In this document: piece after piece, positions 1 to 15,100 of the stretch
Position numbering within the stretch: the first letter of the stretch is position 1
Layout: each line of letters opens with the position of its first letter
Position numbers and translations under genes: made by a program
The notes under the pieces: generated by a model
Seen by the model: the letters and a program-made list of their open reading frames with translations, nothing else
What the model was told of the DNA's origin: nothing
Databases searched by the model: none
Source: Escarpia spicata
Lineage: Eukaryota; Annelida; Polychaeta; Sabellida; Siboglinidae
Assembly: GCA_963995525.1 (NCBI GenBank)
Contig: OZ023205.1
Coordinates: forward strand, 58,450,000-58,513,999
Length of the DNA stretch: 64,000 nucleotides
Direction: 5' to 3'

Positions 1-136
1 TGTCTGCGTCAAGTGTGTCGGCATCTGGTGACATAGTGACGTCTTGCATTGGCTGTGTCATTGTCCCGTGTAGCAGGGCTTCGAGTCGTGTGACGTCCTG
101 CTCCAGATGCAGTCTCTCCGACTCCTTCTCTGCCAC
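1..136 (-). CDS. AKAP9: AKAP9-like exon 7 (partial, runs off the window)
   Basis: Acceptor tttgtcag ends at 137; the exon opens VAEKESERLHLEQDVTRLEA in phase 0, matching the donor of the large exon. Continues coiled coil, then a less structured MTQPMQDVTMSPDADTLDAD stretch at the window edge. Confidence 0.75.
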   Translation of the reverse strand, partial: MAEKESERLHLEQDVTRLEALLHGTMTQPMQDVTMSPDADTLDAD

Positions 137-3100
137 CTGACAAATAACACTCGCTACACTTTGTCTGTCACCAACTCAAATATTGTCATTCAATATGGTA
201 TGAACACATCAACAACATTACGCAAACTAACATGACTAATTGGTAAAAACAATCTTACTTTATATGCTAATCAGCTTCCACAACTGTTTCTTATGCATGT
301 GACAAGACTTCCAAGTTGTGTTTGTTTTTTGTACAGTTAAGATACTATGTCCCTTTCAGTAGATCAGATATGACTGTATGTGTTCATAAACAATGGATGT
401 ACATGTCTATGAATACACCCATGAACAATGATTGGATGTGTGACATGTCTATGAATACACCCATGAACAATGATTGGATGTGTGACATGTCTATGAATAC
501 ACCCATGAACAATGATTGGATGTGTGACATGTCCATGAATACACCCATGAACAATGATTGGATGTGTGACATGTCTATGAATACACCCATGAACAATGAT
601 TGGATGTGTGACATGTCTATGAATACACCCATGAACAATGATTGGATGTGTGACATGTCTATGAATACACCCATGAACAATGATTGTATGTGTGACATGT
701 CTATGAATACACCCATGAACAATGATTGTATGTGTCTATGAATATACCCATGAACAATGATTGTATGTGTGACAAGTCCATGAATACACCCATGAACAAT
801 GATTGTATTTGTGACATGTCTATGAATACACCCATGAACAATGATTGTATTTGTGACATGTCTATGAATACACCATGAACAAGGATTGTATGTGTGACAT
901 GTCTATGAATGGACCCATGAATATTGACTGTACTTGTGCATGAACATAGTTTTGACTGAACAATGACAGTATGTGTCTATGAATGCACCCACAAACAATG
1001 CCTGTAAATGACACGTCTACGAATGCACCCATGAACAATGAATGTACATGTGTATGAATACTCCCATGTCATGACTGCGTGTATTTGTGAATACACCAAT
1101 GAAAAAATAACTTGACATGTCAATGTACAATGATTTTAATTTAAGTGTCTATGAATACACCCATGAATAATGAATGTACATGCCTATATATATACCCATC
1201 AACAATGGCATGATTGTATGTACCTATGAATACATCTTTAAACAATGGCTGTACAAGCCTATACACAAACCCATGAACAATGACTACATGCGTATGAACA
1301 TGACAAGATGACTATGTACACCCAACTTGCCATGAGCTCATTATTTACCTGCTCAGTCATCCGCTGAAGGTCGTCCTCAAACGTTTCCTTCATCGCTTCG
1401 CGTTCTTCCTTCATGGCCGCCAGCTGGCGCTGCAGCATGATGACATCAGAGCTGCCCAGTGCTGCTCCCTGTGATGGAGATGTGTCCTCACCATACATGT
1501 CAATGCCGTGCTGCAGCACGTCACTGTCATGCTGGAGATTGTCACCATCTCCCTGAACGGTGTGAGAACCGGTGTCAACAAGGTCTCGTACTACCTCTAC
1601 ATGGCCTATCTCAACATGGTTTGCTGGTGCCGCAATGACGTCTCTTGAAGTGTCTGCCCAGTGTGCTGAAAGAGAGACTCCATTCACAGAATCTCTCCCT
1701 TCCTCTAGTTCTTCACCCCGAGACTGCTGCATATTTGCTGTCTCAATGTGCTCACTTCGCATAGAATCTTGACTCTTCTGAAGCTCTTCAATCTCAGCCT
1801 GTAATGTTTTTATGGTCTTTGCATTTTCACTTGCAAGAGAATCTCTGCTGTTTTGAAGCTCTTCGACCTGAGTCTGTAATGTTTTTATGGTCTCTGCATT
1901 TTCACTTGCAAGAGAGTCTCTACTCTTTTGAAGCTCTTCAGTCTGTGCCCATAACGTTTTCACTGTCTCTGTATTTTCAACTGCAAGAGAATCTCTGCTC
2001 TTTTGAAGCTCTTCAACTTGTGCCTGTAATGTTTTCACAGTCTCAGCATTTTCCGTGATCAGAGAATCTCTGGACTTTTGAACCTCCTCAAACTGAGCCT
2101 GTAATGCTTTTGTTTTCTTCGTATTTTCAGTCGCCAGTGAATCTCTGCTCTTCTGAAGTTCTTCAATCTGAGCCTGTAATATCTTCACAGTTTCGGTATT
2201 TTCAGCCACCAAAGAATCCCTGCTCTTTTGAAGCACTTGAATCTGAGCTTGTAAAGTTTTCACATTTTCAGTACTTTCAGTCACCAGAGATTCTCTGTTC
2301 ACCAGAAGCTCTTGAATCTGAGCCTGAGATGATTTCACGGTCTCAGTATTTTCAGTCATCAAAGAATCTCGACTCTTCTGAAGTTCTTCAACCTGAACCT
2401 GTAACAACTTCACAGTTTCTGTATTTTCAGCCATCAACGAATCTCTGCTTTTTTGAAGCTCTTGAATCTGAGTCTGTAATATTCTCACATTTTCAGTATT
2501 TTCGGTGATCAGAGATTCTCTGTTCTTCAGAAGCTCTTGAATCTGAGCCTGTAATATTTTCACATGTTCAGTATTTTCAGTCGTCTGAGATTCCATGTTC
2601 ACCAGAAACTCTTGAATCTGAGCCTGTAATATGTTCACATTTTCAGTATTTTCAACTGCCACAGAATCTCTGCTCTTCTGAAACTCTTCAATCTGTGCCT
2701 GTAATGTTTTCATGGTCTCTGTATTTTCTGTCGCCATAGAATTTCTGTTTTTATGAAGTTCTCCAATCTCGGCCTTTAATCTTTTCACGGTCTCAGTATG
2801 TTCAGTCATCACAGAATATCTGTTCCTCTGAAGCTCATCAATCTCAGCCTGTAATGCTTTCACAGTTTGTTCATGTTCACCCAACAAAGAATCTCTGCTC
2901 TTCCGAAGCTCTTCAACTTGAGCCTGTAATGTTTTCACAGTTTGTTCATGTTCACTCAACAAAGAATCTCTGCTCTTCCGAAGCTCTTCAACTTGAGCCT
3001 GTAATGTCTTCACAGTTTGTTCCTGTTCACTCAACAAAGAATCTCTGCTCTTCTGCAATGTTTCAACCTGCAGCTGATGTGTTCTCACACTATCTGCATG

Positions 3101-6100
3101 TTTTGTTGTTACCGAGTCTCCACGCATCTGTAACTCTTCAATGTGTCTTTGCAATCTTCCAACAGTATCAGCATGTTCCGCTAAGACAGTAGCTCTACCT
3201 TGCTGTAGCTCTGTGATCTGAGACTGCAGCTGACTCTCAGTCTCACCAAGTTTCCCCACCAGTGTTTCTCTAGTGCGTTGTAACTCTTCTATCTGTGTTT
3301 GCAATGCACCTACAATGTCTGTTTTGTCTGCCAGGAGAGATGTCTTACAGTTCTGCAAATCTTCAATCTGTGCCTGCTGCGTTCTCGATGTCTCCTCATG
3401 CTCGATTACCATACAGTCTCTGCTTGTTTCAAGCTCTCCTATATGTCTCTGCAACGAGTTCACAGTCTCGGAATGTTCTCTTTGCAAGGATTCTCCCTCC
3501 TTCTCTTTGTCTTCAACCTGCATTTGTAGTCTTCTCACAATCTCAGCATGCTCCATCAGTAGCGAATCTTTCTCCTTGCACAGATCTGCAATCTGCCCTT
3601 CTACTAACATTTTCACAATATCTGCATGTTCCATCGAGACAGAGTCTTTGTCTGTTCGCAGCTGTTGGATGAGAGAATCAGACTCGGCTGTAGTCTCCAT
3701 CAGTCTCGTTGCAGCTGCCTCAGCCTCCACCTGCAGTTGACTCACCTCACTCCTCAGTTCGTTCTCAGTCTTCATAAAGTCTTCCTTCATGCTCTGCAGC
3801 AGCATGGCTTGCTCAGCACCGGAGAGCTGAGACTCAGACTGAAGCTGAGCTCTCACCTGCTCCACCTGGGCGTCCAACTGCTGCTTGCTCCGCTCCAGCT
3901 CTGTCTCGTAGGCAGAGATGAGCGACTTCTTCTCGTCCGTCATCAGCTCCACCTGCCTCATCAGCTCATTCCTCTCCTCCTGAGAGCTCAACAGGGAGGT
4001 GTTGAGGTCTTCCAACAGGTGCTCTTTCTCCTCCTTCAGCTGCTGGATCAGCTGCTCTCTTCGCTCCATCTCTTGAGTCTGGGCGAGTTTCTCTCCGTCC
4101 ACTTTCTCCACATTCTGCTGACTGTGCTCCAGCTGCTGTGAGAGCTGCTCCAGCTGCTGCAGCTGCTCCTGTTGCAGCTGCATCATCGCGGCAGCGTGCT
4201 TCTGAGTCTCGGTCTGGTTCGACAGGCCCAACTCGGTGATCTTATTCTCAAGCTCTGACACGTGCGTTTTGAGACAATCCACTTCAAGCTTTGTCTGTGT
4301 CGCCAGTCTATCCCCCTCTTCTCCCAGTGCCATCAGCTGTGCCTGCAGTTTCTCTGTCTGCAGTCTCTCACCCTCACTTTGAAATCTCTGTCTCTCAGTC
4401 TCCAGCTGTGCCTGCAGAGCCTGTATCTCTGCACATTTCTGGATCTTCTCATCTTCAGCGTGTCCTAGCAGTGCCTGCAGGTCAGTCACCTGTGAAGTGA
4501 GCCGCTGAACTACTAGACTGTTCTCACTGGTTGTCTTCTCCAGTCTCTGCTCCAGCTCCAAGACCTTCTGGTGGAGGTCTGTCTGTGGGGTGCTACGTAT
4601 CACCCTGCCTTCGTCCCCGCTGTCCCCAACAGCTGACCGCCCCTGTGTGGGTTGTGTCGCCAGGTGCGAGTGTTCCTCCACCGCTGCCAGTAGCCCGGTG
4701 AGATGACACACCTCCGCCTGCAGCCGCTCCGTCTCTGAAGGCTCTGGACTCGCTCGGTCACCTCGACCCTCCTTAAAGTCTCCCCTTGACCCCTGGACTG
4801 TCCCCCTGGGTCTCTCTTGTTCCACCGACACTGTCACATCACCACCCCCGACATTGACACCATTGTCAACCAGTTTCTCTCCAGACACACTGTGTGGGTC
4901 GATGTCGTGCTGTGTGTCAGCCACAAACATGGCATGTAGCGCAACAATGTTACTGACAATGTTCTGTCTGAGTGAAGCCATGTCCGCATCCTGGGCCTGC
5001 GTTCTGTCCACCTGTGCGGACATCTCATTGATTAAGTGGGCAGCATTTTGCCTGAGGGCCACCAGGTGTTGCTGCGAATCCTCGAGCTGCTGTCTCACCA
5101 TGGCCAGTTCGAGCGAGTGTTTCTCCTTGAACTTCTGCAGTTCAGCGACGGCTGTCATACGCAGCTCGCTCGCATCACCGCTGATGTCACTGACAGTGTC
5201 ACCCGTCACTACGGACGTCCCTTGTGAGATGCCACTGATGTCACCATCATCTGACACGCGTGACATGTCAGCTGGCAACGTCACCAATGGTGCTGTGATC
5301 GCGTCGGTGCCCTGCATGCGCTCCAGCTGTGCGGTGATGTTGAGACATTCGCTGCGAGATGTATCAAGAGCAAGACTTAGATTCATCTCGAGGGCGTCTT
5401 TCTCTGTGATGAGGCGCTCGATGCGACCAAGCGCATCCGTGTGCTGCACCTGCAGACATGCGAGCTTCGACGCGACGCTGTCATACTCAACTGTCAGCCA
5501 GCCATGCGACCTCATTGAATCTCCCTCGGCGACGAGGTCCTCCATCTTCTTGAGCACGGCCATCCGCTCCTGCCGCAGCTGGTCCAGCTCACTGTCCACC
5601 TTGCTGTAGCTGAGTTTCCAATGACCGAGGTCGCTGTCCAGCTTTGACTGGTACTCGTCTCGCTCCGTCCGACTGCGCTCCAGCTCACTCGACATGACGC
5701 GCGATTCTTCCTGCGACGCCTCAAGCTCCGATGTCAACGTTGTCAATTGACGCGTCACCTCTTGTAGACGCGTCTTCAAACTATCCATGTCATCTTGTTG
5801 TTGTAGCACCCCCTGATGTTGGTCCACAACACTGTGAGCAGCGCCATGCTCCAAAACATCTGTAATTTCTGTCATGCCGGTTGTTGATCTTTCACCTTTG
5901 TGTGGCGTCGAGTTGACCATTCTCTGCTGTAACGTCAACTCGATGTCCAGCAGGTGCCTCGCTGTCATCGCGGTCACCGTCCGGTCAGCCGCCAGCTTGT
6001 CCCCCCTCAACTGGTCCATCTTGGCACGCATCGTGTCAAGGACAGCCGAGTGAGATGATTTCACCTTGTCGAGCTCGCGGTTGTGGTCGGCAAGGAGTGC

Positions 6101-9100
6101 CTCCTTAAGCACGCCCAAGGAGCGCGCATGGTCGTCTCGCACCGCCCGCAGCGCCCCCTCGTACTGCTCGATGACGGTGTCTCGCTGTGCCTTTAGTCGC
6201 TCCACCTCCTGCTGGGTCGCCCCTAATGTCCGGCGTATCTCCGTCAGGTCAACCTCCCTGCTCCCCGATCCCTTTCCCCCAATGTCTTCCCCTCTCTGTG
6301 TGGGCTGACTGGGCTTGACCTGAGTAGACTCCGCCGTGCGCGAGTACATCTCCACCTGGGCGTTGAGTTGTACTATCAGCTGCTTGTATTGGTGGTTCTC
6401 TGTCCTTAGCTGCTCTAGCTGCGACAAGCCGTCTTGTGACGTCAACTCTGTGTACATGCCGTGCCAGTGTGTCGCTTGCTGGGACAACTGCGTTGCTTGC
6501 TGTGACAGCTGCGTCAACTGCTGTGACAGCTGGTCACGTTCTGTTGCGACTGTCATGAGGTCACGCTTGAGTTGCACCATGTCCGCCTCCTGTCGTTGCA
6601 CCAGCTCCTGTTTCATTGCACCGATCTGAAGGCCGTATGTCTCATCCAGCTCTGCCCGCAGTGCTGCCACCTGGCTGCGGTGATCCTCCATGTTGATGAC
6701 ATCACCAGTGACTTTTGTCCCCGCAATAGCGCCACCTTTCTTCAGCTCTTCAATGTCAGTCATGAGCCGGCGGACAACTTCTGTGTTCTCCTTTTCTCGC
6801 TGTCGAAGCAACCGATTTGCCTCTTCTACCTCCCCCAGTTGTGACGTTTCACCCTCGCCTGCAACACTACTAGACCGTGCAGTCTTCAAGAACGTTTCTT
6901 TCTCAGACTCCAACAGCTTGCAGTAATTAGTCACGTAGGTCATCTTCTCAGCAATTTGGTGCAATGACTGATCCCTCTGCAACAATGCCTGGTCCCTTTG
7001 TGCAACCGCCTGTCGCAGCACAAGCAGCTCATCTTCGTTGTGTCTGTTGATCTGCTGTAGGGCGATGAGTTCGTTCTTGGCCTCGAGTAGCGCCTGGGCA
7101 GAGATGCCTCGACCGCCACTCTCTGTCTTTAACCACTCACTCGTCTGAAAACACAACACAACTTATTGACATCATATGATATATCATGTGACAATGTCTT
7201 AGCTTGACACGATATGACACGTCATGTGACAATGATTTAGCTTAACATGATATGACACGTCATGTGGCAATGTTGTAGCTTGACACAATATGACACGTCG
7301 TGTATGATCTTTACCTTTACTAACAAAATCAGCACATCAGGACTTGCTTAAGGTGGCTCTGGTGGCAAAGACGTGCTTGTTTTGAATTAATCATCTCTAA
7401 TAAAAGTTTTGAAGATAGACTAAGAATGTTTTCTCAGACTCTGCCTTAGACATCAAGCAATACTCTAGTCCAAAAAGAATTAAATTTCTAGGTTGTTTAG
7501 TGACATTTCTATGCTTTTAAAGACAAATAAACAAATATGTCCAAAATCACCTCAAAATGGCATTTTAATTTATTTTGAGAAATACCCTGAAAAAATATAC
7601 ATGTTGGCAAGCAAAATATATTATTTACATTCATACGGGGATTTTTTTGTGAACAAATGCATATTGAGCGTGCTACTGCTTCATAAAAATGTTATAACAA
7701 TGTTGAAAGCAGCCAAAACTTGAAGTGTATTTTTAGCACAACCCCTTCACCGATCATAAAACAATCTCATGCAATTTGGCACACATAGGCCAGCTTGCAT
7801 TCCGAGTTATAGCTTCATAACTATGACAGTTTAAAAAAAAATTACAGTAAGTAATGCTTCCTGGTTGTCATTGATAATAGACATGTTACCAGATAGGCGG
7901 GTTTTGCACAAAATCTGACGTTTTTTCATTGGTAAGCAGTTTATTTTAATACAAATTGATGGAAACATATGTTTTTTAGATATCCTCGTGTTTTCCCACC
8001 AACTAGGCCCTGCAATCTGTATTTGTATTGACTAAGTGTCAAATGACTTTGTGTTTATGAATGGCCTACAGCCCAACGTGCCAGTGTGTGTTTTGGTGGC
8101 ACCTGATTGGTTAGAGATTAACCCCGGGTTACTGACAAATGGCGGCGTTGCTGAGCATGGAACAGCATTCGGTCGCACAACAAGAAGACTACCACCAGCA
8201 TTGGTTATTTAACATCGCGATGGATTTATGTAATCTTCATAAAACAAGATAGTGGTATCAGAATAATCACACTATAGGATATGCATTCATGGGGAGTGAA
8301 TTTACACTCGAGGACATCTGTGCTGGCGTGAAACTGACATCACTGTTTCTACGGAAACGTCGTTATTGTTTCCAAGAATTTGAAGGGGAATTCCACTGAG
8401 AGTCTGAGACACACAAAGTAGTAGTTTTTAAAGGAAGGATTGGTGACATATGGCATTAATGCCATGTTTTCTTTTGTAGTACATATGTTCATACCAATAC
8501 CTACTAATGTTCTGTGAAGAAAAAAGTAAAGAAATCAACTGACACGATAACCGCCGCTCAAACTTTAAATTATGTCTACAGTAAGTCGACATGTTAGTGT
8601 TATACATTTTTGATATGCAAAATCCATCAAACAAATTAACCAAAAGGTCTACAGACTGGAAGTATGGAGGAGGGTGGTTAGACTAGTAGGGACGGAAGAA
8701 TAAGTCTCATAAACAGGTACTTGGTACAAGAAAGAAAACATACGGGGATTATCAAGAAGAGACTGGAAAACTTGAAGACATATTGTAAGAAATGAAGGAT
8801 ACCTGAAGCCAGCAATAGATGGAAGGTTACAAGGAAAAGGAGTGAAAGATTAACGGGAAAGCAAATAGGCTTAGTGGACTAACCAAACGAAGAATGAGAA
8901 TAAGAAGAAATTAAGAGAATGGCAGAAGTAGAGAGAGAGAATGGAGAACAAGTTAACAGAGCCAAGGGCCTATCACATGGCACATGAACTAAAAGAAAAG
9001 GTATCAGACTGGCAAACTCACACAATGGCAGGAGACTTGCAAACCGGTGCCAACCTTCATACAACGACCCCTTACCTGACCTAGTTACACACTCGCACTT

Positions 9101-12100
9101 GGGTACTAAACGTCATCACTCATGGATAAACACACGCCACATCGCACCCTTGTTGTCCAGTGCCACAACGTCGAGAGAGCAGAACAGTTAACCTACCTGT
9201 TTGAGCTGTTGCTGGAGCAGCTGCACTTGGCCGGAGAGTTGAGCTGCTTGCTCTACGTACTCCGCCTGGAGCAAGTCTCGGTTCTCCACGGTCGCCTGCA
9301 GCTTCTCAGACAGCTGCTTGATAACAGTGTCCCGCTGCGTCAACTCTGCCTCGAACTCTTTCAACTGTAAAAAAGGTAAGTTCTTATATAGCTCAGTATC
9401 CTGCTCAAAGCGCTTTACACTACTCCCTGGCAGACCTGCTGAATCGAACACCATCTCAAATTCTCTGGAAATGATTCAGCCACACTGCAATTAAGGCACA
9501 AAGACTATTCATAAACAAATTTCCACCACTGTCTATTGCCAGGTACTTATTCATTCGTGACCTGGAGTAAGTAGTGAATGAATTTGCCCAAGGTTTGACA
9601 CGGCAGCACAGGATTCGAACCCGGGTTCTCTCGATTGAGAGTCCATCTCTGGCCATCGGTCTGCACTCCACAAATAATGTGCAGACAATGACATGTTAAA
9701 GGGGTCCTGTATATATTGCACTATTCCACAGCAGAAGTAATTTGTTGGCCTACGTTTGGCATCTGTTGCTATTTATAGAAGTCTTGTTCACTCGATATGT
9801 TTGCCGTCGTTAGTTCTCGGGAACACAAGACAAGCGTGCACTGAATCTAGTGATTGTGTTGTTGATAAGGATTTATTTATGACATATACTGTTGCAAACT
9901 AACACTAAATAAATCAATCCTTACCAACAACACAATCACTAGATGCAACGCATGCTTGTCTTGTGTTCACGAGAACTATAACGACGGCAAACATATCACC
10001 TGCACCAGACTGTTCTGTAAATAGCTGCAGATGCCAGGTGTCGGCCAACAAACTACTTCTGTCATGGAATAGCGCAATCTATACAGGGCCCCTTTAAATG
10101 TCAGCACACCTTGACACTTAACTACGGAATAACTGTTGTTAGTAGAAGAAGTTCTAGAACATTCCAACGAATTGGATTTTTTATGATTATTTAACTTTGT
10201 TGTTAATTTTAATTTGTTTTTAATATAATGTGTCTGCTTAATATGTATGTCTATGTAATGTACCAACTCAATCCAGCTGTCTATTTAACATATTTAACTT
10301 ATTAATTTAATGTATTTATTGAACTTATTAATTTAATGTACGTTTGTCTTTTACACACATTTTTATTTTTAGCTTCACTGATTGTTTAATAATGTACATT
10401 TTACTTAGTTTTATTTTGTTAGTGCCTCTGAGCAGGTTTTTATAACACGGATATATGCCACATTATAAATGCATGCTAACAATAAATAATAATAACTAGT
10501 GAATGAATCTTTGTCAACTGTTTGTTCTGTTACTGTAATTATACAAATTATGTTGAACATTCAGCATCTTGTGACCATCTCTGAGGATCCAACCTGGTAT
10601 ATATTTCTCGCAAACATTATTTATTTTATGTATTGAAAGCACCTCCAGGGAATACTTGTATATATTGGACAGACTTCAGAGTTCATAATTGTCAACATTT
10701 ATCTATTCGTAAATTTATGTAATACTGTAATCAAAGTTAATTTTCCGTAATGATCACATAAACTATAACTTGTGCATATTGGTAGGCAGCCCTGATTCAC
10801 ATACCTTCAGACTGTACAACTCTGCACTGGCCTCATCAGCTCTAGGCCCGGGGCCAGTCTGGGTACCAGGATCACTTGATTCAGTCTGCTTCATTGGTAA
10901 TGTCTACAAACCAGACCAAATAACGATCTTGATTTGCAACAGTTTAACAAAAGATAGCACAACTACAAAATAACACAACAATGACAAACAACAAAACAAC
11001 ATCAATATGATTAAAACCCTGGACTTCTCATCTAAGAGGCCAGGATTCTGACCACTGCTGTTGCCCCCCCCCCTCCCCCCCCCCCACCAGAACATACGTG
11101 ACTGAATGCAGTGCTGGTATGTAACAAAGTACATTTACTTTGTTACAGTATTTAATATAGATAGTCTGCCATGATTTACATAAAATACATGTCAATTAGG
11201 AATAGATCTTGTAACCAGATTTTCTTGAAATATACTTGTAACAAAGTACATTTTTTGAGATCACTTTTACTTGTAACTGAGTGCATTTAGTTACTTTTTA
11301 TGTTATAACTCCAGTGATGAAGCAGCTTCAACAGGCTTTTGTTTGAATTAGTAATCCTTGACTGACTATACTTTGGAGGAATCCTGTCTTCTTTTGTGCT
11401 AGCCCTGGTGTTTACATAGTGGGTGATACTGGAACAGTGTCACTGCTGCCTGGCCAAAGGGATTCAATGGTCCTCTGAAACACAGTTCCCAGCCAAAACC
11501 CCTTTTCACACAAGGCTATGTGTACAGGCCTCATTGGCTTTCTGTTCATTCAGTGATTAATTGTTGTGTAATGTTTGACCAGCAGATTCATTGTAATTAT
11601 ACCAACTTTACTTATAGCAAGTGGCTACTTGCACACTACTAATCCTATCATTCCCAAAGGTGTGAAAAACATCATGATGCATTTGTCTTGAGTCCCTCAA
11701 GTGTGAGGTGACAATGGCAAAGCTTTGCTGTTAGTTGAGAACTAACCAGATCTGTTTGGCTCATTGACTAAGTAATGCAGAATGTATGACATGTCAAACG
11801 GGTCTGTAATTCAGTTTGATTAACTTTGTATTTTGTTATCCTTTGATTATCATGAATAAATACTATTTATTATTACTATTGTTATAAAGTAGTAGTGGTA
11901 TAGGTATTTACCCAAAAGGGCCTCTGCTTGGCGTATGTGTCCATTTGGAATATTGGAATAATCTGATTGTGGGATATTTTTGTACATTTTTTGAATACTT
12001 TTTATTTCTACATAAGTACTTTCTTGAGGGATATTTTTACTGTAGTTTTTTTGGGAGCTACTTTACTTTGACTTAGTTACTTTATTGGAGTACTTGTACC

Positions 12101-15100
12101 AGTACTGCCCAAAGTCACATACAAGTATCACATCTGTAGCAAGAAAGACTGTCGACTGTACAGACTTTGTTAACCAAGACTACTTTTTAAAAGTTGCACA
12201 GTGCATTTACTTATAATCAATCAGATAGATACTGATTTATCGAAAACAAATTCCAATTACCTTACTTCTATGTAATTTGACAATTTACATTGTGACAGAA
12301 CATTTACTGGATTTACACAGAGACAATTCCACTCACTTGGGCCATGTGTAATTGGTCAATTTAACATGACACTATCACTTACATTGGCTATGTTTAGTTG
12401 TTGTTTCAGGGTTTCATTCTCTTCTACGAGCCGTTCAAGAGCTGTTTGTTTACCCACAATGCTCTCTTCCAATTGAATCACACGGTCAGTGGCGTCTTTC
12501 AATCGCCTGTCCGACTTGGCAAGTGCTGGGTCATATTCTCCATCTGTGGCGCTCTCCTACAGACACAAGTGTACCCAAGTTATCTCCATTACAGGTCATA
12601 TCACAGGTCCCACTATAGTTCAGGTCATGGGACGCACAACAGATCACACCAGACTCAATGGTTGATGGGTGAAAACAATTGTTGGTTTACAAGAGAATAA
12701 ACATGATTATTCTCTTGCTAAATTTTGTGTTCAGTATCAATCACGTTATTTTGTGAATTACATACATCCTAATTAGCACTGACATACCATTATCTAGGCT
12801 ATTTCAAAAACTATACAAGCACAAATTTTATAATTTTGTTAAATACTGTTTAATATTTTCACACCATCTTGCAATATTATCATAGTATATTACAATTTAC
12901 TATATATCAATTTTTCTTGAGCTTACCCTGGGCAAGTACTGTTGCACTCAAAATCTGGAAAGAATCACTTTAAAATCATCTGAAACTATAGATCCCTTCC
13001 ATAAAAAATTAACACCTAAATATCATTTTCATGTGATGTTCTTGTCAATGCTTTATTGTGAGTGTGATGACAACTGTTGTGCATCCCTGTTTGTTACATT
13101 TATAATGATTTTAATAAATATTATTATCAAAAGCCACTGTACTTCATCATAGCTGAGCGAGTCAACATCACTGAGGTCAACAACAGATGACGCGTCACTT
13201 AATGTAGCGTCAGACAGGTCACTGTGTGTGTCATCAGGATTTTTGGCTTTTTTCCTTCGACTACGTTTCTTCCGGAATGCAGCAAGCTGAAATATACAGA
13301 GAATGTGAGGTGACAAACAAACTTATAGAAACGGTAATAATAATTATGCACCATTAACTGTTTATAATGTCAGGTAATTGTGTCATTCAAGTTGCGAGCC
13401 TAAATGCCAAACAATCATATATAACACAAATGAGTCCCCTTTACATGTCAGTCAATAATGCTGGTTTCACAGCTTCACTTTCAGAGTATCTGAATGATTG
13501 AGCACTTACATATACTAATTGTAGACTGATACATTTTCAATGGTCAATGGAAATTAGAAAGAGCAAATAATCTCCTAATAATGGGAAGATATGTGCATGC
13601 TTCAATGTTCGGTTTGTCATCTGGCACACACGTACAGTTGACATCTTGTTCTCTTGGAGATGGCTTCGGCCACTAGTCACGTCTCTAAGTGTAACACTGT
13701 CTCTAACCATGTCCCTTTTGTTTGAATTGCATGGTGTTCAAATTTATACACTCTCTGCCCCTGATAAGGTGGGACATGTCAATAGCATTACCACATAAAC
13801 AAATTAAAACTGCATTACCTAAAATATTTTGCTATGAAAGTAAGGAGCGTCTTCTTCTGAAGTAAATGTTTTTGATTTCATGAAAATTGGACAACTACTG
13901 ACAACTTTATTAAGTTGGAAAGGTTACTGCCCAGGATCACAGTATTTCCAGGGTGTACCCCTATTTTACCATTTTTGTCATTGTTTTCACAACAGATAAG
14001 TCATTATTTGAGGTAATTACTTTAAATTTTGCATATATATATGTATTTTCACACGAGGAATTAATTTCTTGCATTTTGGTTGACCTAATTTGCATATTTA
14101 ATGATTTAATTAGCATAATATGGCCGACATTGGATCCCAGTAATGAGATGCCATTCACATCATGTCATTAATTGTTTAGTGTGTATTTACAGGGTTTTAG
14201 AAAGTGTAACATATCTTGTTTCATTTAAGCTCATTTCAATGGCAATTTTTTTGGCAAAATTGGCAGATCATTAGCATAATTATTCCAAAATGGCGGCCAT
14301 ACTGAATGAGGATTCCCAATGTTTTTTTGCAATAGTGCAACATAAACTGTTCCAGTGCTATCAATTAATTACCACAATGTGAATAATTAATGGCGTAATT
14401 TGCATAAAATAAAATGGCGGCCATATTAAATGTAGAATCCCAATTTTGGAATACGTATTTTCCAAAAGCACATCATTAATATTTTAGGCAGAGTAAAATA
14501 GTACAACACAAACATTTTCATTAGAACTCACTTAGATGCCATAATTTCCATAACTGATTATGTAATTATTATAAAACAAAATGGCGGACATAGCAAAAGT
14601 GGAATCCCCATTTGTTATACAATTTTTAAAAAGCATTATCATTTAACGTTAATGCTTGTTATCACAGTACTACATAGAGTTTAGTTACTATTGTCACTTA
14701 ATTCCCACTTTGCTTAATTAATGTCTAGATCAGTTATATTTAACCATATGAATTGCAGAAAGGGTCCATGAGAGATACCTGCATTTAAAAACACACAGTA
14801 ATAAATAATTGCACCAACAACTCAAATTTTATTGTTAGCCTTTGTTGTTACAATAGCTATATGAACATAGGAATATATAATTATTAATTAATTAATACAT
14901 ACTATACGCACCAATACTATAATTATGGAACTAACTGAATATTATAATGGTGTATATATCTGAAACTGGGTAATTACTACTATTAGTAAGCAAAAAAACA
15001 AATGTAACAAGTTCTTATTTTAGCCAGCGTACTGTGAATATGGTTTTCCTGCATGACAGCTATGTGCCAAATCCGCCTAGCGGACAACCAGCGCAACACG

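Noticed and set aside
316..741. ORFs on both strands with a 14-residue repeat
   Set aside because: Produced by a 42-bp intronic minisatellite; no start context or homology.
395..1320. CRISPR-like regular repeats
   Set aside because: Contiguous tandem units without unique spacers, in a eukaryotic intron.
1572..6926. Many plus-strand ORFs opposite the large coiled-coil exon
   Set aside because: Shadows of the minus-strand coding exon, with compositions that mirror it.
9600..9672. tRNA gene
   Set aside because: The B box is good but no cloverleaf or acceptor stem can be formed; it is the head of a SINE.
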